Assembly (NCBI GenBank): GCA_018820315.1
Contig: JAHJOQ010000040.1
Location: 1-64,000 of the forward strand
Reading direction: 5' to 3'
DNA length: 64,000 nt
Source of the DNA: Candidatus Zixiibacteriota bacterium
Lineage (GTDB): Bacteria; Zixibacteria; MSB-5A5; JAABVY01; JAHJOQ01
In this document: positions 56,292-64,000 of the stretch, one piece after another
Position numbering within the stretch: the first letter of the stretch is position 1
Layout: each line of letters starts with the position of its first letter
Notes under the pieces: generated by a model
Told to the model about the DNA's origin: nothing
The model's database searches: none
The model's input: only the letters and a program-made list of their open reading frames with translations
Made by a program: the position numbers and the translations under genes

Positions 56292-58601
56292 TCACCACTC
56301 AGGTTCCATTCGTAGCGAAATCGAAAACGATCGTCCTGCGGAATATACACCGGAGCCATGCTCCTTGTACTCTGAGTCAGTGATGTTCTGTATTCCAGCA
56401 TTAAGAGTAATGTCACCAAACCTGATCTCTGAACGCAGATTGAGTGTAGCCCAAGACGGTGTGCCATTCTCCGCAATGCGGGTGTCGTCGATATCACGCT
56501 GGGAGAGCCGCCTTTGCGATCCCGCCGCACGCACATACCCCTCAATCCAGGAGTTCATACTCGTGTGTGCTCTGAGTGATAACATCCCCATCAGCGGGGG
56601 AATTCTGCTCAGAGGTTCATGGTCAGTCTGATTCTCGCCGAATGTCCAGAAGCTATTCGCGCGTAGCTCCAGCGTGCGAGTGATCCACGCCGCATAATCA
56701 AATTCGAACCCATAGATGCGAGAATCCCCGACATTAGTCCGCTGGTATATATCGTACTCACTGGGGTCTTTCTCTCCATCGCCATTCTCATCATAGAATG
56801 TCTTTCCGTCGTAAACACCCGGCTTTCGATCGATTAGACCACTGAGCTGATTGTAGTACAGAAGGAGGCTGCCGTTCATAGATGATCTCTGAAGTTTGAC
56901 GCCTGCTTCGAAGTTGCTGCTGATTTCCGGATTCAAACCGAAACTCGGGGCATCGACTCCGCTACTCGATTTCTTAAGGACTACAGCATCGTTCAAACTC
57001 GGCGCGCGGAATCCTCGAGACCAGCTTGCCATAAGATTTGCAGTCGGCAGAAGCTCATAGCAGAGCGCGGCAGCTCCGGTCAGGTTTTGATACGATTCCA
57101 GGAAGAGTCCAAATGGATCTTCGAGAGGCGATTCCATTTCGAAATAGCTGTATCTCGCTCCGAGTGTGAAACGCAGCCGACGCCTGATAGTGTACTCATC
57201 CTGAATGAAGAATCCGGCCGATCGATAGCGTGAATCATCTGGGTACGCACCCCGTTCACAGGTCTTTGTGCCGTTGCTGACGGTGTATCTTTCGCTGTTG
57301 ATCTTGTCGGAATAGTATTCCCACCCGACGCTGAGCCAATGACTAGGCAAAATCATCGTGGACATCTGGAAAGCGTTGCCCCAGGTCGCTATCCTGTCCA
57401 TATCCGTGGTGATGTCCGATTTGCCGGTGCGCTGCTGAATTCTGCCTTCAATCTCTCTTTGATAAGATACATTCAGACGCACTGAATGAACGAATGAGCA
57501 GAGTAACTTCGATTCGATAGTCAATACACCGAGATCTCGATCCTGCGGATCGTAGACATATTGCTGATAGTCGCCCGTCACATAATTGTCATATCTGGGG
57601 ACATTGTTCTGCCTGACTGCCAGGTAGTCGAGTTTCAGAGTGGTCCGATCAGCAATGCGGTAGGAAGCACAGGTGCGTATGGCAGTTTCCTCCCATCCTG
57701 TCGGTACCTGGTCACCGATTTCTCCTCCTGCGTGAAGGTCCCCGACCTTCCTGTATGTCCCACCAATGGATGCAGACACACGATTGTAGTTTCCGTTCAA
57801 ATTCATGTGAACGCTTCTGCCATTATCTGCACTCGAATATTGGCTGCAGAATCTCGGATGAAGCCTGACTCCCTCCCCGGCAGAGGGCGCCCGCATCGGA
57901 ATCAGATTGATTGTGCCCCCCATCGCTTCACTGCCGTACATAACCGATGACGGTCCTCTGAGCAATTCAATCTTCTCGAGTGAACCGAGATCGATAGTGT
58001 TCAGATATTGATTACCCCCGGATCGAAACGTCGGCTTGTTCAGGCGAACACCATCGTAGAGCAGCAGAACATGCTTGCCGATAAGACCGCGCACTATAGG
58101 CGCACCATGACCGGCAGTAGTCTTCTGCACGAGCACGCCCGGTTCCTCGCGGAGAACCTCTGCGGTAGTCGTTGCGAACCGTTCGGCGAACTTCTCTCTC
58201 GGAGTGACCGACACTCCGGCAGGCACGACGAATTTGTCTTCGGAAAAAGGCGTCGCCGTCACTGTGATGCCGTCAACGGGAATCGTCCTCGGTTCAAGGA
58301 ATATCGCAATATGCCCGGTAGCATTCCTTCGAAGAGACACATAGCGGATAACTTCGTGATACCCCACATGCGATACGGATACTTGATATTCTGCCGAATC
58401 GAGATCGGAGATGATAAATCTGCCATCCTCATCGGCAGCGCTGAGAATGGACCTTCCATCGATTTCTATCGTAGCGCCTGCAATCGGCCTACGGGTAGTC
58501 AGGTCGAGGACTCTCCCTTCAATCGAGTGGAGTGTCTGAGACATTACCGGCTCGTATAAAAGCAAGTATGCCAGAAGCAGAGCTAATAGACGCGGTGTCA
58601 T
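56292..58601 (-). CDS. TonB-dependent outer-membrane receptor with carboxypeptidase-like N-terminal domain
   Basis: 769 residues from ATG 58601, which directly opens a signal peptide (MTPRLLALLLAYLLLYEPVMSQ). The frame is open to an ATG at 58655, so a longer start is possible; neither has a strong ribosome site. A CarboxypepD_reg-like domain (about 24-105, IEGRVLDLTTRRPIAGATIEIDGR) precedes the plug (VLREEPGVLVQKTTAGHGAPIVRGLIG, LRGPSSVMYGSEAMGGTINLI) and a 22-strand-type barrel ending in NITDSEYKEHGSGVY. It would import a chelated metal, cobalamin-like or organic ligand using TonB energy. No substrate hint is adjacent. The nearest ExbB/D/TonB-like genes are 52 kb away at 1-4467. Confidence 0.93.
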   Translation of the reverse strand: MTPRLLALLLAYLLLYEPVMSQTLHSIEGRVLDLTTRRPIAGATIEIDGRSILSAADEDGRFIISDLDSAEYQVSVSHVGYHEVIRYVSLRRNATGHIAIFLEPRTIPVDGITVTATPFSEDKFVVPAGVSVTPREKFAERFATTTAEVLREEPGVLVQKTTAGHGAPIVRGLIGKHVLLLYDGVRLNKPTFRSGGNQYLNTIDLGSLEKIELLRGPSSVMYGSEAMGGTINLIPMRAPSAGEGVRLHPRFCSQYSSADNGRSVHMNLNGNYNRVSASIGGTYRKVGDLHAGGEIGDQVPTGWEETAIRTCASYRIADRTTLKLDYLAVRQNNVPRYDNYVTGDYQQYVYDPQDRDLGVLTIESKLLCSFVHSVRLNVSYQREIEGRIQQRTGKSDITTDMDRIATWGNAFQMSTMILPSHWLSVGWEYYSDKINSERYTVSNGTKTCERGAYPDDSRYRSAGFFIQDEYTIRRRLRFTLGARYSYFEMESPLEDPFGLFLESYQNLTGAAALCYELLPTANLMASWSRGFRAPSLNDAVVLKKSSSGVDAPSFGLNPEISSNFEAGVKLQRSSMNGSLLLYYNQLSGLIDRKPGVYDGKTFYDENGDGEKDPSEYDIYQRTNVGDSRIYGFEFDYAAWITRTLELRANSFWTFGENQTDHEPLSRIPPLMGMLSLRAHTSMNSWIEGYVRAAGSQRRLSQRDIDDTRIAENGTPSWATLNLRSEIRFGDITLNAGIQNITDSEYKEHGSGVYSAGRSFSISLRMEPEW

Positions 58602-58771
58602 TTCGTGAACTCGATCGATTCTCAGCTCATGAGCTGTGGGTCGATGTCTCCTCATCCAGCGCAGACGGATCTGTTACGCAAACATCAGCAATTTAATATA
58701 TAATCGCCTGTTTCACAAGTCATCTGTCGCAACTTTCTGGGAGTCGGAACCTAAAAGGTACCCCCCTTCTG

Positions 58772-58923
58772 GGGCATGTTGAAAAAGTCACGGACCGTGG
58801 AACGTCGTCATCGCGAGGAGCGAAGCGACGTGGCGATCTCTATGTCAATCAAAGCTATTGTGAAATGCGGAGATTGCCACGCTTCGCTCGCAATGACAGC
58901 GTTTGGGGTTTTTCAACAAGCCC
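58772..58923. mobile_element. MITE-like element, compact form
   Basis: 152 bp with ends GGGCATGTTGAAAAAGTCAC and the inverse-type GGGGTTTTTCAACAAGCCC. Sub-terminal arms CATCGCGAGGAGCGAAGCGA / GCTTCGCTCGCAATGA form a long imperfect hairpin. It lacks the GGCAGGAA hairpins present in the two longer copies, so it probably shows the ancestral form. Confidence 0.8.
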
Positions 58924-58972
58924 TCTGATCTGGGGTCAGGATGGAAAGAGATTGGTAAGGGAATGGTTCAAG

Positions 58973-59017
58973 AGCAGGTAAGTCGGAGAGAGCGTAGCGA
59001 ACGGAGACTTACCTGCT
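58973..59017. repeat. Palindromic repeat, variable-arm family
   Basis: Perfect 12-bp arms AGCAGGTAAGTC / GACTTACCTGCT around GGAGAGAGCGTAGCGAACGG. The arm sequence is unlike the other copies but the loop is the same type. Confidence 0.65.
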
Positions 59018-59099
59018 ACAGACTCAAAACAAGTGGACACATCCCCCATGTCCTGGTTGATTGTATTCAACCAAAAAGACAGCCACCAGGGATGGAGAT

Positions 59100-59378
59100 A
59101 TGTGCCCAATAGGATATTACACAAATATGCGGTTAAGTAAAGACCCAAAATGGCCTCGCTACGAGATGGTCAGATATGCCCGGGAGCATGGAGTCAAACC
59201 TGCGGCCAGAGCATTCAATACGACTCCCAGGACAGTCGGCAAATGGCTTTCAAGATGGGAACCTGGTTCTCTGAGAGGTCTGGAGGATCGAAGGCAGGGA
59301 CCGAACAACAGACGCTACGATCTCAACAAAACAGAAACGGGAACCGATGAATCGGCTCCCGTTATGATTCGCGCTTAG
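59100..59378 (+). pseudogene. Truncated transposase: N-terminal helix-turn-helix of an IS481-like element
   Basis: About 92 residues. The segment PRYEMVRYAREHGVKPAARA followed by FNTTPRTVGKWLSRWEPGSLRGLEDRRQGP is the helix-turn-helix region found at the start of IS481/IS3-like transposases. The DDE catalytic domain is missing; after RRQGPNNR the frame runs into the terminator of the convergent gene. The start is unsure (an ATG at 59100 or later at 59127). It is probably a decayed insertion, not a free-standing regulator. Confidence 0.65.
59338..59361 (-). terminator. Intrinsic terminator of the dockerin-bearing C39-like gene
   Basis: On the minus strand CGGGAGCCGAT-TC-ATCGGTTCCCG followed by TTTCTGTTTTG, 34 bp after the stop. 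The stem has one mismatch; the T-rich run supports termination in this direction. Confidence 0.75.
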
Positions 59379-59394
59379 TATCCAATCAACCGGA

Positions 59395-61944
59395 TCAACA
59401 ATCCGGAATTCCATCATTATTCGGATCGCCAGGCGGAGGGCCGCCTCCGAAGATGTACTGAATCAGATAGACGACATCGTCGATATCAATCGCTCCGGAG
59501 CAGTCGACATCACCAGACTCGATCGGATCAGGTGGCGGGCCACCGGCGAAAATGTATTGAATGACATACACAACATCATCGATGTCGACCGCACCGCTTC
59601 CGTCGCAATCGCCGATCAGGTAGTCGAACGGGAATTCGATCTTCACCATATCCCAGCCGACATGTCCGAGTTCATCGATAATGACAACCTCGACCAGGTA
59701 TGCGTATCCGGGCGGGTACTCTGTCGGATCGGGATCCCATTCGTAGCCATAGGTTCCGGACCCGGGAGGGTCTTCTGTCGGCCAACCAACGCTATCGGGT
59801 ATCTCGACGGTAGAATCCTCTTTCGGAGATATCACGAGCATATCGGTGAGCTTGTGCCCATCGAAACCCTTGCCCCAATCAGTCGATTGCACTTCGGATC
59901 CGGTCGCCGGATCCATGAAGTCGACATAGAACTGGGGATGTACGCAGAATGAATTCGCTGTCACAACGTGATGGTGGTCAGATGGAATTACATCTTCGTC
60001 GTTTTCAAACATCTCCTTGAGATACCGCTTCAGGGTTACATCATTGCCGGTGACATGCTCGACTTTAAACTTACAAGGTCCCAGCTTCCCTTCGATGTAT
60101 TTTAGAGTTCCTGCCTTTGCATTGGCATCATTGGTGCCGGAATTGCGATTGGTTCCCATCGAATCCGCAACTTCGTTCACCATCTGACCGTCGGTCATAG
60201 TGCCGTTGCCATCAAGCCCAGGAAATCCATTGCCCGCCCAATATTTCAGACAGGCGGCGACAGCCGTTGGATAGCAGCCGTAGTTGCTGCCATCATCGGC
60301 ATCGGGATAGAGATCATTCTGATTGAAACTCGGAATCCCCTTGTTGTATCCCTGGAAACAGTCGAGTGGTCCTCGTGGCCGTTTGATTGGTGCCTCATAT
60401 CCCTGCGGCACCGGCAGAACTGTGACGACCATCTCAGCAACATTATCCGCCTGTGTTGTGAACATGATCTCCACCGGGGGAGAGGTCACGTAGTTAAACA
60501 CCTCGGGATAGAATATCGTGGGAACAGGTGGGAACGGATCATAATAAACGGTAATAGTATCCGAAGTCACCAGCCCATTGATTGCTGTCATGGTCGCTCG
60601 GACTGAATAGTAGCCTTCTGTGAGCGGGGGATCCATCTGCGCGGCTACCAGCGTTGCGCTCCAGCCATCGCCACTGGAAGCAGAGTCATAGTCATCTTTC
60701 ATGTAATCGCTGCCGTCGTAATCGATCCCAAACGGCTGCCAGATGCCCTCGTTGTAGATATCAAACGTTGTGTATTGGATTACAGATTCGTTCAGATAGT
60801 CGATAGCTTCGACCATCACAGACTCGCTGAAATAGGGGTGATCGTTCCACCACGCGGTATCGCTTGGGTGCGTAATGACCGTGTACGGTGGCAGTATGTC
60901 ACCCTCACACATCAAAGTGATGATATAATCGTTGCTGGTTCCACAGGGGTAACCATCGAACAGTTGACTCCCTACCCAGAGCCAGTGCTCGCCGGCGGTG
61001 AGATCCATCTGAATAGACGCCTCTTCGCAAGGCGCAGACTGAGCGTACGGCTCCAGCCCGAGAACACACGTGCACTCAGGCGCACCCATAGGACAGCCGG
61101 TGACGTAACCTATCTGGAGCGGTTGTTCGGCCACACCGGTGAATATGATCGTTGCATCCGATTCGAGGAATAATTGATACCAGTCGGTATCACGAAAGTC
61201 GGCATCGGCCCAGATAGTACCACAATCTGTCTCGCCGCAGTTGATCGGCCTGAAAACAACCGGATCAGAACCGCATCCTCCGTTCATGTCATCACCGCAC
61301 GGCTCCCCTTCGTCGGTTGCGCCGGGGGGACATTCGAGAATACATTCCACATGCTCATATATCTCAATCAGATAATCACCAGCGTCGCCACCGTAGCCAT
61401 CGATCACGATATAGTAGCTATTGCCCCCCATAAGACTGAGGCCCCAGAGAGCAGATACATAGCCGGGGCAGGCGTCATCGTTGCAGGCATACGGCGCTCC
61501 GGGTGTGTACACATTTTCATACAGATACAACTTCGTGTCATAAGTCGATCCATTGCAGAGCGTAATATCCACCGTAACATTGAGAGGCGCCGTGTAAACA
61601 TAGACAACATCCGGCGAACCGGGCTCGTTGTAAGGACAAATCTCATCGTAGTCGTCGACATACCCGACAGTGGTACCACCCATTACAAACGGCAGCCCCG
61701 GAATCGGAGTGGCATCGGCGATCTGATCCCCACCTTGGCGGAGAAGGCTGACGTCAGGTTTGTACTGCGGACCGCTGTATGGTCCCTTTGCGGGAAGATT
61801 CGGCGCAGTTGATACACCCGAATGGATGACTCCGAATGGAGTCTCCTCAACGACAGGAACAGCTCTCCCGATGGCAAGCGCTGATAGCGCCACCATGAGA
61901 AGTGCCGCGACAATAGCTATCATTACTCTTTTCTTGACAGACAC
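59395..61944 (-). CDS. Secreted multidomain protein with C39-like peptidase domain and two dockerin-like repeats
   Basis: 849 residues, GTG start with AAGGAGG 6 bases ahead. Signal peptide about 1-26. Two PPC-like beta domains (about 85-200 and 225-345, VYVYTAPLNVTVDITLCNGS, YYIVIDGYGGDAGDYLIEI) and an Ig-like region (350-515) precede a papain-like C39 domain: Gln542 (PSFNQNDLYP), Cys557 (YGCYPTAVAACLKYW), His659 (DHHHVV) and Asp678 (FYVDFMDPATG) fit a Cys-protease quartet. The end carries two calcium-type repeats (CDGSGAVDIDDVVYVIQYIF, CSGAIDIDDVVYLIQYIF) and closes with DCX-like ...GIPDC. Probably a surface or secreted peptidase; the C39 call is inference from residue order. Confidence 0.85.
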   Translation of the reverse strand: MSVKKRVMIAIVAALLMVALSALAIGRAVPVVEETPFGVIHSGVSTAPNLPAKGPYSGPQYKPDVSLLRQGGDQIADATPIPGLPFVMGGTTVGYVDDYDEICPYNEPGSPDVVYVYTAPLNVTVDITLCNGSTYDTKLYLYENVYTPGAPYACNDDACPGYVSALWGLSLMGGNSYYIVIDGYGGDAGDYLIEIYEHVECILECPPGATDEGEPCGDDMNGGCGSDPVVFRPINCGETDCGTIWADADFRDTDWYQLFLESDATIIFTGVAEQPLQIGYVTGCPMGAPECTCVLGLEPYAQSAPCEEASIQMDLTAGEHWLWVGSQLFDGYPCGTSNDYIITLMCEGDILPPYTVITHPSDTAWWNDHPYFSESVMVEAIDYLNESVIQYTTFDIYNEGIWQPFGIDYDGSDYMKDDYDSASSGDGWSATLVAAQMDPPLTEGYYSVRATMTAINGLVTSDTITVYYDPFPPVPTIFYPEVFNYVTSPPVEIMFTTQADNVAEMVVTVLPVPQGYEAPIKRPRGPLDCFQGYNKGIPSFNQNDLYPDADDGSNYGCYPTAVAACLKYWAGNGFPGLDGNGTMTDGQMVNEVADSMGTNRNSGTNDANAKAGTLKYIEGKLGPCKFKVEHVTGNDVTLKRYLKEMFENDEDVIPSDHHHVVTANSFCVHPQFYVDFMDPATGSEVQSTDWGKGFDGHKLTDMLVISPKEDSTVEIPDSVGWPTEDPPGSGTYGYEWDPDPTEYPPGYAYLVEVVIIDELGHVGWDMVKIEFPFDYLIGDCDGSGAVDIDDVVYVIQYIFAGGPPPDPIESGDVDCSGAIDIDDVVYLIQYIFGGGPPPGDPNNDGIPDC

Positions 61945-62339
61945 GTGATTCCTCCTTAGTGCGTGTTTAATATCTCTTCATGCTCCTGATAAAGGACGGC
62001 GCGACAATATGCGCCGTGAAAATGATACGTTCATCGATCACTCTGATACGTTGATACATGTTCTGATCGTTCAGCGATTCCAACGGCCAGGTGCTGGCTT
62101 CGAGTTTAGTGAGTCTATTGATGTCAATTCGATGGATATGGCCTTATAGAGAAAATATACGACTCTGGCACGAGCGGTCAAGGGAAAAAGGGACATATTG
62201 GGACATGCGGGACCCTGCTAGTACGCATTTGTGCGCAATGTTGGTGTTTGTCCGCACGTTTCGAAAGACTATAAAGTGAGTACTCAGGCGCTCTCTTTCC
62301 GTTTGCAGTCTGCAGAAAAAAGCATATAATATTCTCACG
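61945..62339. other. Divergent intergenic region with phased direct repeats
   Basis: 395 bp between the C39-like gene (minus) and nnr (plus). TGATACGTT at 62023-62031 and 62044-62052 and TGATCGTT at 62064-62071 recur at 21- and 20-bp steps, the same face of the helix. They lie 79-127 bp upstream of the C39-like start and could bind a regulator. A small hairpin GGCGC-GACAATAT-GCGCC is at about 61997-62014. I see no gene and no confident promoter boxes. Confidence 0.5.
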
Positions 62340-63884
62340 ATGAAGCTTGTAACAGCGAAACAGATGCAGGTTATTGATGCCGAAGCTATACAGAATCGCG
62401 GCATTCCCAGCATCGAGTTGATGGAGAACGCCGGCAGAGGGATTGCCGAGTTAGCGCGGACTATCCTCGATGACGATGTCACAGTTACCGACATTGCCCT
62501 GTTCTGCGGCAAAGGCAACAATGGCGGTGATGGTTTCGTGATTGGCCGCTACCTTCACGAGTGGGGAGCAAGTGTCCACTTCTACCTCCTCGGAATGATA
62601 GGCGATCTCAAGGGTGATGCCGCAGTCAATTGTAATAGAGCCGTTGAACAGAATCTGCCGATTTCCGAAATAAAGTCCGAGGGCGATCTCCCATATCTAA
62701 TAGCAACTGATCTCGTCATTGATGCGATTTTCGGTACCGGCTTCGAGGGGGAGGTCCGCGGTCTTGCCGCACCATGCATCGAACTGATGAACGCTTCCGG
62801 CGCACCGATTCTCGCCGTCGATGCGCCCTCCGGACTCAACTGCGACACAGGCGAAGTCTCTGGCGTCTGCGTTCAGGCGTTTGCGACCGGGACTCTTGCT
62901 CTTCCCAAGATCGGACAGTTCCTCTATCCCGGCAGATCATATGTCGGCACGCTGGAGGTCATCCCGATCGGCATTCCCGACGATGTCGTAGAACAGGCCG
63001 CCATCAAGATCAACCTGATTGACCAGGAGTCTGTTAATCGGCTGTTGCCAGTACGTCTGCCGACCGCTCACAAGGGCACTTGTGGAAAGCTGTTCATTCT
63101 CGCAGGTTCGAGAGGATATACCGGTGCGGCTTGCCTTGCAGCGGAGAGTTCGATAAGATCTGGAGTTGGATTGTGTTATCTCGGGGTTCCGATGGGTCTG
63201 AACCCGATATTCGAAACAAAACTGACGGAAGTCATCACTCGGCCACTTCCCGACGTCGCCAAGAAACAGTGCCTGGCGTTGCGTGGAATGGGGGAGATTA
63301 GGCAATATCTGAAGGATGCCGACGCTGCAGTGATTGGTCCGGGGCTCGGGACGCACCATGAGACAAGAGAACTTATCAGGCGACTGATACCCGATCTTGC
63401 CATACCGACAATCATAGATGCTGACGGTTTGAATGCAATAGAAAACCATTCTGATGAGCTGTCAAAATGCGGAGCTCCTCTGGTGATAACGCCTCATCCG
63501 GGCGAGCTTTCGCGACTGATTGACGTGGATGTTCCGTCAATCGCCAAAGACAGAATGACTTACGCGCTTGACGCTGCACAGCGATTCGGCTGCGTCGTGC
63601 TGCTCAAGGGTGCACCCACGTTTGTTGCCGATCCTTCGGGAGAGGTCTTCGTTAATCCGACAGGCAATGCAGGCATGGCGACCGGCGGCACAGGAGATAT
63701 CCTGTCAGGGATCATCGGAGCCTTTCTCGCACAAGGGATTAGCCCCCTGAATGCAGCTTGCATCGGTGCATATATTCATGGGCGCGCAGCGGATGTCGCA
63801 GTCCGTGATATCGGCCCTACCGCACTTATTCCGTCCGACATAATATCTTATCTTGCTGAAGTCTACATGTCTTTTAACAGATAG
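62340..63884 (+). CDS. nnr: Bifunctional NAD(P)H-hydrate repair enzyme (epimerase and dehydratase)
   Basis: 514 residues. The N-terminal YjeF_N domain (about 1-215) epimerises R- and S-NAD(P)HX: AKQMQVIDAEAIQNRGIPSIELMENAG, CGKGNNGGDGFVIGRYL (59-71) and DAIFGTGFEGEVRG, VDAPSGLNCDTGEV. The C-terminal ribokinase-like domain (about 235-510) dehydrates S-NAD(P)HX with ADP or ATP: HKGTCGKLFILAGSRGYTGA, VIGPGLGTH, TPHPGELSRL, and NAGMATGGTGDILSGIIGAFLAQG. Length is normal for the fused bacterial form. A housekeeping metabolite-repair gene with no evident link to its neighbours. Confidence 0.97.
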   Translation: MKLVTAKQMQVIDAEAIQNRGIPSIELMENAGRGIAELARTILDDDVTVTDIALFCGKGNNGGDGFVIGRYLHEWGASVHFYLLGMIGDLKGDAAVNCNRAVEQNLPISEIKSEGDLPYLIATDLVIDAIFGTGFEGEVRGLAAPCIELMNASGAPILAVDAPSGLNCDTGEVSGVCVQAFATGTLALPKIGQFLYPGRSYVGTLEVIPIGIPDDVVEQAAIKINLIDQESVNRLLPVRLPTAHKGTCGKLFILAGSRGYTGAACLAAESSIRSGVGLCYLGVPMGLNPIFETKLTEVITRPLPDVAKKQCLALRGMGEIRQYLKDADAAVIGPGLGTHHETRELIRRLIPDLAIPTIIDADGLNAIENHSDELSKCGAPLVITPHPGELSRLIDVDVPSIAKDRMTYALDAAQRFGCVVLLKGAPTFVADPSGEVFVNPTGNAGMATGGTGDILSGIIGAFLAQGISPLNAACIGAYIHGRAADVAVRDIGPTALIPSDIISYLAEVYMSFNR

Positions 63885-63919
63885 CCTTCCGGGGGGCTTC
63901 TTCAGTCATACCTGCTATT

Positions 63920-64000
63920 GGGCTTGTTGAAAAACCCTAAATGACGTCATTGTGAGCGAAGTGTGGCAATCTCCGCGTTTCACAATAGCCTTGATTGACA
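63920..64000. mobile_element. MITE-like element, truncated by the window end
   Basis: It begins GGGCTTGTTGAAAAACCCTA and continues through CGTCATTGTGAGCGAAG and CACAATAGCCTTGATTGACA. This is the inverse complement of the right half of the 58772 element, so the copy is in the opposite orientation. It starts 36 bp after the nnr stop. Confidence 0.75.

Noticed and set aside
59100-59378. Free-standing helix-turn-helix regulator
   Set aside because: The sequence is the N-terminal part of a transposase, has no wing or effector domain and runs into a terminator, so a pseudogene is more likely.
60775-61812. Two long plus-strand frames (132 and 212 codons) opposite the C39-like gene
   Set aside because: The minus-strand gene has a signal peptide, strong ribosome site and recognisable domains; the plus frames have none.
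62155-62180. TGGCACG word upstream of nnr as a -24 box
   Set aside because: No TTGC at the required distance downstream.

Overview
This window looks like a chromosomal stretch of a Gram-negative, diderm, uncultured-type bacterium, most likely of the FCB side of the tree. The lpxB gene, a TonB-dependent receptor, ExbB/ExbD-type proteins and outer-membrane-directed exporters show a lipid A outer membrane. Three secreted proteins end in short dockerin-like modules with the wording CSGAVDIDDVVY..IFxGGPPP, a signature I associate with candidate phylum Zixibacteria and relatives. That placement is inference from memory, not a computed phylogeny. Coding density is ordinary and no rRNA or tRNA gene was recognised.

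Layout. 1-4467 (minus): a tight operon of ExbB-like, ExbD-like and atypical TonB-like proteins plus two exported helical proteins, the last one cut by the window edge. 5002-11035 (minus): GNAT acetyltransferase, pyruvoyl-dependent arginine decarboxylase, and a ClC channel gene overlapping a PqqD-M50-HlyD fusion. 11235-14559: FCP1/HAD-like phosphatase, a frame-broken NHLRC2-like thioredoxin/NHL lipoprotein, and a HesB/IscA protein. 14800-16766 (minus): a probable AbiGi-family protein and an unknown membrane protein, each behind a copy of the same 117-bp promoter-operator module. 17178-21523 (minus): groES-groEL under CIRCE, and an oxidoreductase-lpxB pair. 21543-24282: mobile-repeat territory with REP sequences, a REP-associated tyrosine transposase and an IS110 remnant. 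24369-29791: two-component system, MscS channel and SLC12-type cotransporter, an apparent ion/osmotic stress cluster. 29959-34961: two dockerin-tagged exported proteins, one a subtilase. 35230-39345: hemA, hemL, hemE with a MITE-like element where other hem genes might be expected.

39719-56249 is regulatory and export machinery. It holds a sigma-54 regulator paired with a histidine kinase carrying two CxxCH haem motifs, then a second kinase/sigma-54 regulator pair divergent from an adaptor, ATPase, three duplicated FtsX-type permeases and a second ATPase. A well-spaced -24/-12 promoter (46199-46214) and two 22-bp-spaced direct repeats lie in the divergent gap, so the second regulator probably drives the exporter operon. 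56292-63884 has a TonB-dependent receptor, a transposase remnant, a dockerin-bearing C39-like protein and the NAD(P)HX repair enzyme Nnr.

Non-coding space is rich in palindromes. I see at least four families: a 150-205 bp MITE-like element with GGGCNTGTTGAAAAA ends, a GGCAGGAA/TTCCTGCC hairpin, a hairpin with variable arms around an AGCGAAGCGGAG-like loop, and the REP family linked to the transposase. Many small open frames in these gaps are products of the repeats, not genes.
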